Of a stretch of 12,503 nt of DNA, positions 6,051 through 12,502 are shown in pieces; position 1 is the stretch's first letter; each line of letters starts with the position of its first letter. This DNA comes from Methanosarcinales archaeon (lineage in GTDB: Archaea; Halobacteriota; Methanosarcinia; Methanosarcinales; Methanogasteraceae): the NCBI GenBank assembly GCA_030606635.1, contig JAUWGA010000031.1:1-12503 (forward strand), read 5' to 3'. The notes beneath the pieces are model-generated. The model did no database searches. It was given only the letters and a program-made list of their open reading frames with translations, and was not told the DNA's origin. The translations under genes and the position numbers were made by a program.

Positions 6051-6833
6051 AGAATAGCGATCTACGGCAAAGGCGGGATCGGCAAGTCCAGCACCGCCTC
6101 AAATGTCGCAGCAGCGTGCGCGGATGACGGGCATTCGGTCACCATCATCGGTTGCGACCCGAAGAGCGATTCCTCGATCACGCTGCTCAATGGTAGGCGG
6201 ATTCCGACGGTGCTGGATCTGATACGTCGGGGAGTTAAGCTCTCTCCGGAGAATGTCATCCACGAAGGTTACAAGGGCGTCAAATGCATCGAGGTCGGCG
6301 GACCAGAGCCCGGTGTCGGGTGTGCTGGCAGGGGGATCATCGTCGCGGTCACAGAACTGCAGAAGATCACAACAGCGCTTACAGAGAGCGATCTTGTGAT
6401 CTATGACGTGCCGGGGGATATCGTGTGCGGCGGCTTTGTGGCGCCGATCCGAAAGGGGCTTGTTAGCGAGGCGTATATAATCTCATCAGGCGAATACATG
6501 CCGATTTATGCTGCAAATAACATCTGCAAAGGGCTTTTGAAACTGAAGATGCCGCTTAGTGGCGTGATCTGCAATTCAAGGAACGTCCCGAGAGAAGAAG
6601 AGATCATAATCGAATTTGCGGGCAGCATCGGAAGCGAACTCGTCGCATTCATCCCGAAAGACGATATCGTGCAGGACTGCGAGCGGCGGGGGTTTTCTGT
6701 GCTCGAAAAGGCTCCAGACTCCGCAATCGCAGATGTGTACCGCAAGCTTGCGAAAGCGGTCATGGATTGCGAACATTCGGCGATACCAGCCCCGATGGAG
6801 GATGATGACCTCCGCAAACTGCTCAATATGTAG
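6036..6833 (+). CDS. NifH-like (group IV/CfbC-like) iron-sulfur ATPase without a NifD-like partner in the window
   Basis: This 265-residue P-loop ATPase is of the nitrogenase iron-protein family, whose members form 4Fe-4S-bridged dimers that pass single electrons to a NifD-type partner on ATP hydrolysis. Visible motifs are the P-loop GKGGIGKSS (11-19), GCDPKSDS (39-46), the cluster ligands Cys96 (GGPEPGVGCAGRG) and Cys131 (DIVCGGF), and SGEYMPIYAANN (151-162). Switch II reads YDVPGDIVCGG where NifH and CfbC have YDVLGD, so the conserved Leu (Leu127 of Azotobacter NifH) is Pro. It is closest by eye to CfbC (F430 synthesis) or uncharacterised group IV NifH-like proteins of methanogens; these cannot be separated here. 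No CfbD/NifD is nearby. No SD precedes ATG 6036, and an in-frame TGA at 6027 fixes this start. Confidence 0.88.
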   Translation: MYQTRRIAIYGKGGIGKSSTASNVAAACADDGHSVTIIGCDPKSDSSITLLNGRRIPTVLDLIRRGVKLSPENVIHEGYKGVKCIEVGGPEPGVGCAGRGIIVAVTELQKITTALTESDLVIYDVPGDIVCGGFVAPIRKGLVSEAYIISSGEYMPIYAANNICKGLLKLKMPLSGVICNSRNVPREEEIIIEFAGSIGSELVAFIPKDDIVQDCERRGFSVLEKAPDSAIADVYRKLAKAVMDCEHSAIPAPMEDDDLRKLLNM

Positions 6834-6855
6834 GTGTATGTGCGAGGTGTAGGCG

Positions 6856-7893
6856 ATGAACAGACAAATCTTAATCGATCTTCTTACAAATATTCTAAGC
6901 TCGCAGGGGTACGATGTGAATCCCCTGATCCGGGGAACCCATCCGCGAACCGACCTGGTTGTTGCGAAGGATGGGAGGATGACCTGTATCCAGTATGGCG
7001 GGACCGAGACCGATCTGCGGTATTTCGCAGATGCGGTGCAGGGGGCTTACGATGCGCTCTTCATATCCGACGCGATCACTGACCAGATGGTGCTCTTCGC
7101 GGATCGGCACAACATCAGGAGATGGGATCGTGCCGAACTTGAGATCCGCATAGGAAAGGCGATGCTTGCAGAGGCAGAAGACGCACGTTATGATCTTCTG
7201 GGTCAGGAGTACCAAAAGTCTCATGAGTATGAGCCTCAGGAGTATCAGAAGTATGAGCCGCAGGGGCACCATGAGCCTCAGGGGGATCCTGCGGGCAGGA
7301 TGCCAGAGATCATCGAGATTGCGGACGATTCACGTGATATGCTGCAGCTTCGATGCGCATCGATACGCGTGGATGAGAGGCGTGCGATCGCGACTGCGAA
7401 AGGTTTTGTCAGCGGTATAACCGGTGCTGCCATCGAGTTTGTGCCATTCTGGAATTATAGATACGTCATTGATACGCACAGGCAGCACAAGACAAAGCCG
7501 ATACATCTATCATCAGAGGGCTCTGGCGCGATCAATGCATTGAACAGGGAGAAACACGAGTACCTGCAAGATGTATGCGATTCCATATCTGTTCCCTGCC
7601 AGAATTACGAGATAAAAAGCCCTACTGTTACGAAAGTCGAAGCCCGGGAAGAGATATTAAACGATGCGATCGAGAGCAACACGAAAAACATAGCCACTAC
7701 CAGCACATCAGGCAGCGCCATCATCACCGAGCACAGGACGGTGAGACCTCTGGCAAAGGACATCGATCTCGATATGGACATTGTGTACCTGCCAGTCTGG
7801 GAGATTAAAGGTATGAATGGCAGCATCATGATCGATGCTCACGATGGAAATGCCATAACCGCGCCGGTTGATGATGATGTTGAGTTTCTGTGA
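6856..7893 (+). CDS. Protein with degenerate restriction-endonuclease-like N-domain, Y/E/P/Q linker and novel C-domain
   Basis: I cannot name this 345-residue protein. Residues 1-105 resemble an Mrr/PD-(D/E)xK-type fold. LLTNILSSQGYDV is followed by RTDLVVAKDGRMTCIQYGG and a late FADRHNIRRWDRAELEIRIG, the pattern of a helix, an acidic beta-hairpin core and a terminal WDR helix. Asp33 fits the core acid, but the expected (E/Q)xK is Gln46-Tyr-Gly48, so the catalytic lysine is missing. Residues about 118-145 are a repetitive linker (EYQKSHEYEPQEYQKYEPQ). Residues about 165-345 contain two similar beta elements, FVPFWNYRYVID and YLPVWEIKGMNGSIMIDA. ATG 6856 has SD GAGGTG six bases upstream and lies 22 bp after the NifH-like stop, so it is probably in the same operon. 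The fold call is inference. Confidence 0.7.
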   Translation: MNRQILIDLLTNILSSQGYDVNPLIRGTHPRTDLVVAKDGRMTCIQYGGTETDLRYFADAVQGAYDALFISDAITDQMVLFADRHNIRRWDRAELEIRIGKAMLAEAEDARYDLLGQEYQKSHEYEPQEYQKYEPQGHHEPQGDPAGRMPEIIEIADDSRDMLQLRCASIRVDERRAIATAKGFVSGITGAAIEFVPFWNYRYVIDTHRQHKTKPIHLSSEGSGAINALNREKHEYLQDVCDSISVPCQNYEIKSPTVTKVEAREEILNDAIESNTKNIATTSTSGSAIITEHRTVRPLAKDIDLDMDIVYLPVWEIKGMNGSIMIDAHDGNAITAPVDDDVEFL

Positions 7894-7902
7894 AACATGG
7901 GT

Positions 7903-7934
7903 TTGATCCGAAAAATTCCATAATTCGGTATCAA
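7903..7934. terminator. Hairpin between convergent genes, candidate terminator
   Basis: TTGATCCGAA (7903-7912) pairs with TTCGG-T-ATCAA (7924-7934), a 10-bp stem with one bulged T and an 11-nt A/T-rich loop. It is followed on the plus strand by TTTATA. It is placed just after the TGA of the plus-strand gene and before the minus-strand nucleotidyltransferase gene ends. The rest of the 89-bp gap shows nothing. Confidence 0.45.
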
Positions 7935-7982
7935 TTTATAGGGAACTTCCGGCAATTAGCGCTTAGCCCATTATTGTCCCTA

Positions 7983-8960
7983 TCACTTCTCTGGCTGCGG
8001 GACGCGACCTAACAGATCGAGCGACCGCATCCACTCGCCGACCGGCTCACGCGACGTCCCGACAACGAGGCGCTTCTGACCGCGCACATCTTCCAGCATG
8101 CCCCGCGCCTCGACAACCTCGCCAGCCAGCGCCTGCCCTGCATAAGTATGTGTGTAACAGAGGATCTTGGATACGACCGGATGGTCGATCTCGTATATCG
8201 CGGGACTGTCGAATGCGAGATCTGCGCTTAGAACCCGCGCGGTCAAGCTGCACCGCCGCAGATCAGCTCCGCGCTCCTGTGTAACTGGCAGTTGATCCCA
8301 GTCACGGACAAAGAGCAGGTCGAAATACGTATCACCCACCATGCCCCGGTTCCCTTTCCGCAATTCATGGGTCAAGAACTCCTCAAAGGAGATCTCTGGC
8401 ACCCTCTTTGCATAGATCTGGCGCCACATCGCCTCACTGATCTCTTTGATCTCAAGTTTGTCAGAATCTTGGTCTCGGTCTCTGCCCCTGTTTCTCGAAA
8501 TCTCCCGCCGGATCGCATCTCTCGCAAGGAACCAGTATCGTCCGTACACCACAAAATCGATATCCGAACCTTCGATCTGCAATCCGGGGAGCATCGAACC
8601 CGTGACCCCCATCTTATCGACAGGGATTCCAGCACTCTTAAGCACGTCAACGATCACGGCGACCCGCGGATCCTCCTTTGCAAGGGCAGGTATACGCTCG
8701 TTCGATCTGAGAACCCTTGAGATCGCATCTTCGGGGAGACGAAACTTCCATGAGGCGCGGTTCTTCTCCAGAAACTCGCCAGACTCGTCAAAATCGAGTT
8801 TGCGGTACCTGACACCGCCCATCTCACGATCGCCGTTCTGATCAGGTATATATCTGAGGACTGCTTGCACGCCCCCGGTATGGTCGTAACCGGACGCTGC
8901 AAAGATCCAGCCGTTGTCCGTGACAATAAAATCGCGCAGTCGGATGTTCGTTGCGTGCAT
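7983..8960 (-). CDS. Archaeal nucleotidyltransferase-fold protein (pol beta superfamily)
   Basis: This 325-residue protein has a nucleotidyltransferase core: GVTGSMLPGLQIEGSDIDF (118-136) gives the GS signature with Asp133 and Asp135, and the third carboxylate is probably Asp214 in TYFDLLFVRD. The first 75 residues (LRDFIVTDNGWIFAASG...) and the C-terminal segment (GEVVEARGMLEDVRG...) are extra domains shared, as far as I recall, by an uncharacterised archaeal group. The frame is open to 9050, but the extra 30 residues are only tRNA sequence read through, so ATG 8958-8960 is chosen. That ATG starts two bases after the tRNA-Met 3' end, leaving no room for an SD. The substrate is unknown; a link to RNA or tRNA metabolism is only suggested by the adjacency. 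Confidence 0.85.
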   Translation of the reverse strand: MHATNIRLRDFIVTDNGWIFAASGYDHTGGVQAVLRYIPDQNGDREMGGVRYRKLDFDESGEFLEKNRASWKFRLPEDAISRVLRSNERIPALAKEDPRVAVIVDVLKSAGIPVDKMGVTGSMLPGLQIEGSDIDFVVYGRYWFLARDAIRREISRNRGRDRDQDSDKLEIKEISEAMWRQIYAKRVPEISFEEFLTHELRKGNRGMVGDTYFDLLFVRDWDQLPVTQERGADLRRCSLTARVLSADLAFDSPAIYEIDHPVVSKILCYTHTYAGQALAGEVVEARGMLEDVRGQKRLVVGTSREPVGEWMRSLDLLGRVPQPEK

Positions 8961-8962
8961 TA

Positions 8963-9037
8963 TAGCGGGGGATGGATTTGAACCATCGATCTTCGGGTTA
9001 TGAGCCCGACGGGATATCCTGGCTACCCTACCCCGCT
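8963..9037 (-). tRNA. Initiator tRNA-Met (anticodon CAT)
   Basis: This 75-nt cloverleaf lies on the minus strand. The acceptor is AGCGGGG/CCCCGCT with discriminator A (8963). A D arm follows (complement of 9011-9028). The anticodon stem is TCGGG/CCCGA around CTCATAA with anticodon CAT (complement of 9000-9002). There is a 5-nt variable loop, and the T arm is GATGG/CCATC around TTCAAAT. The A1:U72 end pair and three consecutive G:C pairs next to the anticodon loop are marks of archaeal initiator tRNA rather than elongator Met or Ile2. CCA is not encoded. No intron is seen. Confidence 0.95.
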
Positions 9038-9070
9038 GGCATGGTTGCATACCAGATACAGTGCCGGCAA

Positions 9071-9080
9071 TACATAAAGG
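9071..9080 (-). promoter_or_regulatory. TATA box of the tRNA-Met/nucleotidyltransferase unit
   Basis: The minus strand reads CCTTTATGTA. A start about 25 bp downstream would lie about 12 bp before the tRNA 5' end. The 127-bp divergent region 9038-9164 holds this box and the lipoprotein promoter, and nothing else that I recognise. Confidence 0.45.
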
Positions 9081-9134
9081 CTTTGATCACTTTGGCACCA
9101 GGTCACGAACCCGATCCCCCAAACGCTTCAAATG

Positions 9135-9142
9135 TTTTATAT
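9135..9142 (+). promoter_or_regulatory. TATA box of the lipoprotein/ribosomal operon
   Basis: TTTTATAT is centred about 26 bp before the GTG at 9165, the spacing expected for a leaderless transcript. A weak SD-like GGGGTGAT also lies between box and start. Confidence 0.45.
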
Positions 9143-9164
9143 GATGGGGTGATATATAGCAATT

Positions 9165-9698
9165 GTGAAAGTAAGCAACCAGATCACAGTAAGAAACATA
9201 TCCGCAATTATTATCGCACTTGCCATAGTGTGTTCTGTGTTCGGCTGCATCGGCGGCGATAAACCGTCCGAACAGAAACCAATTGCCCCATGGGTGCCGC
9301 CAGAGCGTGCTTATGTCGAATCGGTCGACACATCCCAACTGAAACTCGGAGTTCCCTCTGATGCGACCATAACGATCTTTAACAATGGAAGCGAGACCGT
9401 TACGAAAGAGAAGATCGTCATGACCGCAACCGCTGTCAAAATGGATGACTGGAAGGTCAACCTTGGTATGAAAAGCATGTCTGCCGAAGAGAAGACCGAG
9501 GAGTACACACTTGAATTCGACGATCGGATCGAGAGCGGAGAGTCGCGTGAATTGCGTGCAGAGTTTAATCTGCCCGCGAAAGTCGAAACAACTATCGGGA
9601 AAGTCTCAATTGCGGGAACCTACCATGTGGTGATCAAAGTATATGCAAACGATGAATTAATAGGCGAAAAGATACTAACAGATTTACATCTGACATGA
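9165..9698 (+). CDS. Predicted surface lipoprotein, beta-sandwich type, function unknown
   Basis: I do not recognise this 177-residue protein by family. The N-terminus has an export signal (hydrophobic ISAIIIALAIVCS) ending in the lipobox-like VFGC with Cys28, followed by a polar GGDKPSEQKP tether. The rest has alternating beta-strand character (DATITIFNNGSETVTKEKIV, SIAGTYHVVIKVYANDELIG), resembling CARDB- or arrestin-like extracellular immunoglobulin folds. GTG 9165 is the only plausible start; a TATA box 26 bp upstream suggests a leaderless mRNA. It ends nine bp before eL39 and may be cotranscribed with the ribosomal protein genes, an odd partner for them. Confidence 0.72.
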   Translation: MKVSNQITVRNISAIIIALAIVCSVFGCIGGDKPSEQKPIAPWVPPERAYVESVDTSQLKLGVPSDATITIFNNGSETVTKEKIVMTATAVKMDDWKVNLGMKSMSAEEKTEEYTLEFDDRIESGESRELRAEFNLPAKVETTIGKVSIAGTYHVVIKVYANDELIGEKILTDLHLT

Positions 9699-9707
9699 AG
9701 TGATTAT

Positions 9708-9860
9708 ATGACCAAAAAAACAAAAGGACAGAAGAAACTGCTCGCAAAGGCACACAATCAGAACCAGCGTGTTCCTGTTTGGGCGATTATGAAGACGAAT
9801 CGGAAGGTTACAACCCATCCGAAGAGGCGTCACTGGAGACGCAACAGCATTAAGGATTGA
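9708..9860 (+). CDS. rpl39e: Ribosomal protein eL39
   Basis: This 50-residue, very basic large-subunit protein lies at the peptide exit tunnel in archaea and eukaryotes. It begins MTKKTKGQKKLLAKAHNQN and contains the family hallmark NQRVPVWAIMKTNRKV followed by RRHWRRNSIKD, so it is full length. ATG 9708 is preceded by a short SD-like GTGAT. It is the first gene of the archaeal eL39-eL31-aIF6 cluster, 19 bp ahead of eL31. Confidence 0.96.
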   Translation: MTKKTKGQKKLLAKAHNQNQRVPVWAIMKTNRKVTTHPKRRHWRRNSIKD

Positions 9861-9879
9861 ACCTGAGGATTGATTGAGT

Positions 9880-10137
9880 ATGATGGAAAAGGAACAGATA
9901 TACACGATACCGCTGCGGTCTGTGAAGAGCACTGCCAGATGGAAGCGGAGTAAGAGGGCAGTAAAAGAGGTGCGCGCGTATCTCACGAGGCATATGAAGA
10001 CGGATTCCGAGAGCGTCAAACTGGATCGCACGATCAATGAAGCGATCTGGAGGCGGGGCGCGCAGAAGCCGCCGAGGCGTATCCGGGTACGTGCCGTGCG
10101 GTTTGAGGACGGTGTTGTGGAGGCGGAACTCGCTTGA
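9880..10137 (+). CDS. rpl31e: Ribosomal protein eL31
   Basis: This large-subunit protein of about 85 residues also sits near the exit tunnel. Recognisable family segments are IYTIPLRSVKSTARWKRSKR, AVKEVRAYLTRHMK, KLDRTINEAIWRRGAQKPP and RRIRVRAVRFEDG. Two adjacent ATGs (9880, 9883) follow a GAGGAT SD at 9865-9870; 9880 is chosen. A TTG at 9874 would add two residues but is less likely. It is followed 57 bp later by aIF6. Confidence 0.95.
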   Translation: MMEKEQIYTIPLRSVKSTARWKRSKRAVKEVRAYLTRHMKTDSESVKLDRTINEAIWRRGAQKPPRRIRVRAVRFEDGVVEAELA

Positions 10138-10180
10138 TTGTTTTGTCTCTGTCAAATACGGTGCTGAAAGATTTATTGAA

Positions 10181-10188
10181 GAGGTGAG
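10181..10188 (+). promoter_or_regulatory. Shine-Dalgarno of aIF6, pointing to a CTG start
   Basis: GAGGTGAG matches the anti-SD of archaeal 16S rRNA and ends 6 nt before CTG 10195. It is about 60 nt from the first canonical start codon in the aIF6 frame (GTG 10249), too far to serve it. Confidence 0.65.
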
Positions 10189-10194
10189 AGTGCG

Positions 10195-10854
10195 CTGGAT
10201 CGAAAACTGACGCTTTATGGCAGTTCTGTACTCGGCATCTTCGCCACAGTGACCGAGAGCGTAGCATTTGTTCCGGCAGGTGTGCCTGACTTGGTTGCGC
10301 AACAGATCGAGGATGCACTGCAGGTTCGGATTGTACCGGTTTCGCTGGCAGGGAGTTTCATCGTGGGATCGCTGTCGTGCGGTAACTGCGCCGGGTTTGT
10401 GGTCTCAAAGCATACACACCCAAGTGAGATCGAAGAACTGCGGGAGTTTGGTGATGTGTGGCCGCTCCCGAGCCTCATGAACGCCTGTGGAAACATCATT
10501 CTTGCAAACGACACCGCTGCAATCGTGCACCCGCTTCTCTCTGATAAGGCGGTAGCGGTGATTAGTGAGGCGATGCAGGTGGATGTGCGGAGATCGACCA
10601 TCGCCGGGTTAAAGACGGTTGGTATGGCTGGAATCGCCACCAACAAAGGTGTTCTGGTGCACCCGAAAGTAAGCGATGCTGAAATAGCGATTCTCGAGGA
10701 CGCGTTCGGTCTTCCGGTCGATATCGGAACTGTCAATTTCGGATCACCGCTTATCGGGGCGGGGTTGCTTGCAAACTCATCCGGATACCTTGCGGGCTCT
10801 GACACTACAGGACATGAACTCGGCAGAATCGAGGATGCGCTCGGGTTCCTATGA
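10195..10854 (+). CDS. eif6: Translation initiation factor aIF6, probable CTG start
   Basis: This is the ribosome anti-association factor that binds the 50S subunit; it has a fivefold pentein repeat. With CTG at 10195 it has 219 residues, the usual aIF6 length of about 220. Family motifs are the N-terminal RKLTLYGSSVLGIFATVTES, VAFVPAGVPD, SLAGSFIVGSLSCGNCAGFVV, DVWPLPSLMNACGNIILAND, VGMAGIATNKGVLVHPK and IGTVNFGSPLIGAGLLANS. The frame contains no ATG, GTG or TTG between the in-frame TGA at 10177 and GTG 10249. Starting at 10249 would remove the conserved first strand. A sequencing error or an A-to-C change at 10195 is the main alternative. It follows eL31 in the usual archaeal order. Confidence 0.93.
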   Translation: MDRKLTLYGSSVLGIFATVTESVAFVPAGVPDLVAQQIEDALQVRIVPVSLAGSFIVGSLSCGNCAGFVVSKHTHPSEIEELREFGDVWPLPSLMNACGNIILANDTAAIVHPLLSDKAVAVISEAMQVDVRRSTIAGLKTVGMAGIATNKGVLVHPKVSDAEIAILEDAFGLPVDIGTVNFGSPLIGAGLLANSSGYLAGSDTTGHELGRIEDALGFL

Positions 10855-10928
10855 GCGCGAGGGCGGATATGCATGTAATCTTGCAGCAGGGATGTGCGCG
10901 GCGGTCTTCTTGATGCTATAGGTGTGAT

Positions 10929-11672
10929 ATGACAACAACCATCGCAATAACAGGAAAAGGCGGAACAGGGAAAACAGCGGTCACCGCTCTCTTGATCAGG
11001 CACGTTATGCGCGGCGGCAGTGTGCTGCTTGCGGTCGATGCCGATCCCGACACCAACCTGCCGGAGGCACTTGGCGATACCGTTTCCAGGACCGTGGGCG
11101 ATATCAGGGAGATGGTGCTCGAAGGTCTTCCACCTGATGCTGACAAGATGCTGGTGCTCGAATCGAAGATATACGAGATACTTGCAGAGACGCCAAAGTA
11201 CGACCTGCTTGTGATGGGGCGACCCGATGGACCCGGCTGTTACTGCTATGCAAACAACCTGCTCCGCGGCATCATGGACAAGATCACGAAGAACTATGAC
11301 CTCACAATAATCGATACCGCAGCAGGTCTTGAGCACCTGAGCAGGAGAATCATCAGAAACCTCGATATTTTACTTGTGGTGACCGATGGCTCGCGCAAAG
11401 GGCTTCTCACTGCCGAGCGGATACGCGATCTTGCAGGCGAACTCGATCTCGGATTCAAAAATATCTACATCATCTTAAACAAGGTCACACCCGAAAACCG
11501 GGAGAGTTTGCAGAAGTATGCATCAGAACTCGATTTTGAGATTGCTGGGACGATTCCGTTCGATTCCAAACTTGCAGACTACGATCTCGACGGAATTCCT
11601 CTCATCGATTTGCCTGATGATTCGGAAGCGGTCACAGAGGTGGAGCGGATCGCAGAGTTGATCGGGATCTGA
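10929..11672 (+). CDS. cooC: CooC-type nickel-insertion ATPase (CODH maturation)
   Basis: This 247-residue MinD/SIMIBI-class ATPase is of the CooC family, which delivers or activates nickel for carbon monoxide dehydrogenase/acetyl-CoA synthase. The deviant Walker A is GKGGTGKTA (9-17), the switch I region AVDADPDTNL (35-44) and Walker B TIIDTAAGLEH (127-137). The family's dimer-interface metal site CxC is Cys104-Tyr-Cys106 in GPGCYCYANN. NKVTPEN (184-190) is the base-recognition element. ATG 10929 follows a weak GGTGTGAT. It lies 74 bp after aIF6, where many archaea have eL20/LX or prefoldin genes, and away from any CODH/ACS genes in the window. Assignment within the CooC/AcsF group is good, exact client inferred. 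Confidence 0.9.
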   Translation: MTTTIAITGKGGTGKTAVTALLIRHVMRGGSVLLAVDADPDTNLPEALGDTVSRTVGDIREMVLEGLPPDADKMLVLESKIYEILAETPKYDLLVMGRPDGPGCYCYANNLLRGIMDKITKNYDLTIIDTAAGLEHLSRRIIRNLDILLVVTDGSRKGLLTAERIRDLAGELDLGFKNIYIILNKVTPENRESLQKYASELDFEIAGTIPFDSKLADYDLDGIPLIDLPDDSEAVTEVERIAELIGI

Positions 11673-11785
11673 CAATCCCTGTCGATTCATCACCGCGGGG
11701 AGGGTAGAGGGTACAAGAGTTTCATGACTGCTTCATAGCGATTTCAATAGAGAATCCGGGCACATCCGCCCCCCACCCCATTCCC

Positions 11786-12502
11786 TCACTCATCTGAAAA
11801 CCGCGCCTTAACGGCATCCGCGTGGGCACTGAGCCCCTCTTCACCCGCTATCGCAACAACCGTATCCCGAATCTGCGATAGTCCCTCCTTGCTGATGATC
11901 TGGATGCTTGATTTTTTTGTGAAGTAGCCGACGTTCAGGCCCGAGTACGTCCATGCGTGACCTGCTGTCGGCAGCACGTGGTTCGTGCCTGACGCGTAAT
12001 CGCCGGCCGGGACCGGCGCATAATCGCCGACAAAGATCGAACCGGCATTGTAAACGCGGTTTAGTACATCAAGCGGATTCTTGACCATGATCTCGAGGTG
12101 TTCCGGCGCAAACGTGTTCGAAAACTCGATGCACTCATCGATCGAATCGAAGACGAGGATTGCGCCGTGTTCGAGTGACGTTTCGATGATCTCTGACCGA
12201 ACCGCACCTGCACCCCGTGATCTTGCCAGTTCGAACGCCTCATCGGCAACCGCCTCTGATGTAGTTGCAAGGATCGATACCGCATCAGGATCGTGCTCTG
12301 CCTGCGCGACCATATCCGCTGCGATGAAATCGGGATTTGCGCTCTCGTCTGCGATGATCAGTACCTCTGATGGTCCCGCGGGAAAATCGATCCGGGTTGG
12401 AACCAGCATCTTTGCAGCGGTCACATAGACATTCCCGGGTCCAACGATCCTGTCGACCGCAGGCACAGTCTCCGTACCATAAGCCATAGCAGCAATCGCC
12501 TG
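11786..12502 (-). CDS. hisD: Histidinol dehydrogenase, N-terminal part outside the window
   Basis: This cytoplasmic zinc enzyme makes the last two oxidations of histidine synthesis (L-histidinol to L-histidine with two NAD+). The C-terminal 238 residues are visible; the frame continues past the right edge (QAIAAMAYGTETVPAVDRIV), so the ATG at 12485-12487 is internal. Conserved sites are present: the IVGPGN motif, zinc ligands Gln and His in MVAQAEHDPDA, the catalytic Glu-His in NTFAPEHLEI, zinc-ligand Asp in VPAGDYASGTNHVLPT and the late His in GLSAHADAV. No truncation is seen at the C-terminus. It converges on cooC with a 113-bp gap (11673-11785) in which I see no clear hairpin. Confidence 0.96.
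   Translation of the reverse strand, partial: QAIAAMAYGTETVPAVDRIVGPGNVYVTAAKMLVPTRIDFPAGPSEVLIIADESANPDFIAADMVAQAEHDPDAVSILATTSEAVADEAFELARSRGAGAVRSEIIETSLEHGAILVFDSIDECIEFSNTFAPEHLEIMVKNPLDVLNRVYNAGSIFVGDYAPVPAGDYASGTNHVLPTAGHAWTYSGLNVGYFTKKSSIQIISKEGLSQIRDTVVAIAGEEGLSAHADAVKARFSDE

Noticed and set aside
6036..6833. True nitrogenase iron protein (nifH)
   Set aside because: No nifD/nifK nearby, a shorter C-terminus, and group IV/CfbC-like motifs (ICNSRNV, IPKDDIVQ) argue against diazotrophy.
7200..7290. Short repeats as a CRISPR or minisatellite
   Set aside because: They are in-frame codons of a low-complexity protein linker (EYQK/EYEPQ), with no regular spacers.
8961..9050. 30-residue N-terminal extension of the nucleotidyltransferase frame (RAHNPKIDGSNPSPAI)
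   Set aside because: It is the tRNA-Met gene read as protein; such strings are a common artefact of frames running through tRNAs.
10249..10854. aIF6 starting at GTG 10249
   Set aside because: It would delete the conserved first beta strand and shorten the protein to 201 residues, and no SD lies at a usable distance.
10215..11336. 373-codon open frame on the minus strand
   Set aside because: It is antisense to aIF6 and CooC, both firmly identified; its residue pattern has no domain character.
12485..12487. ATG as the start of histidinol dehydrogenase
   Set aside because: The frame and family similarity (QAIAA...) continue through it to the window edge.
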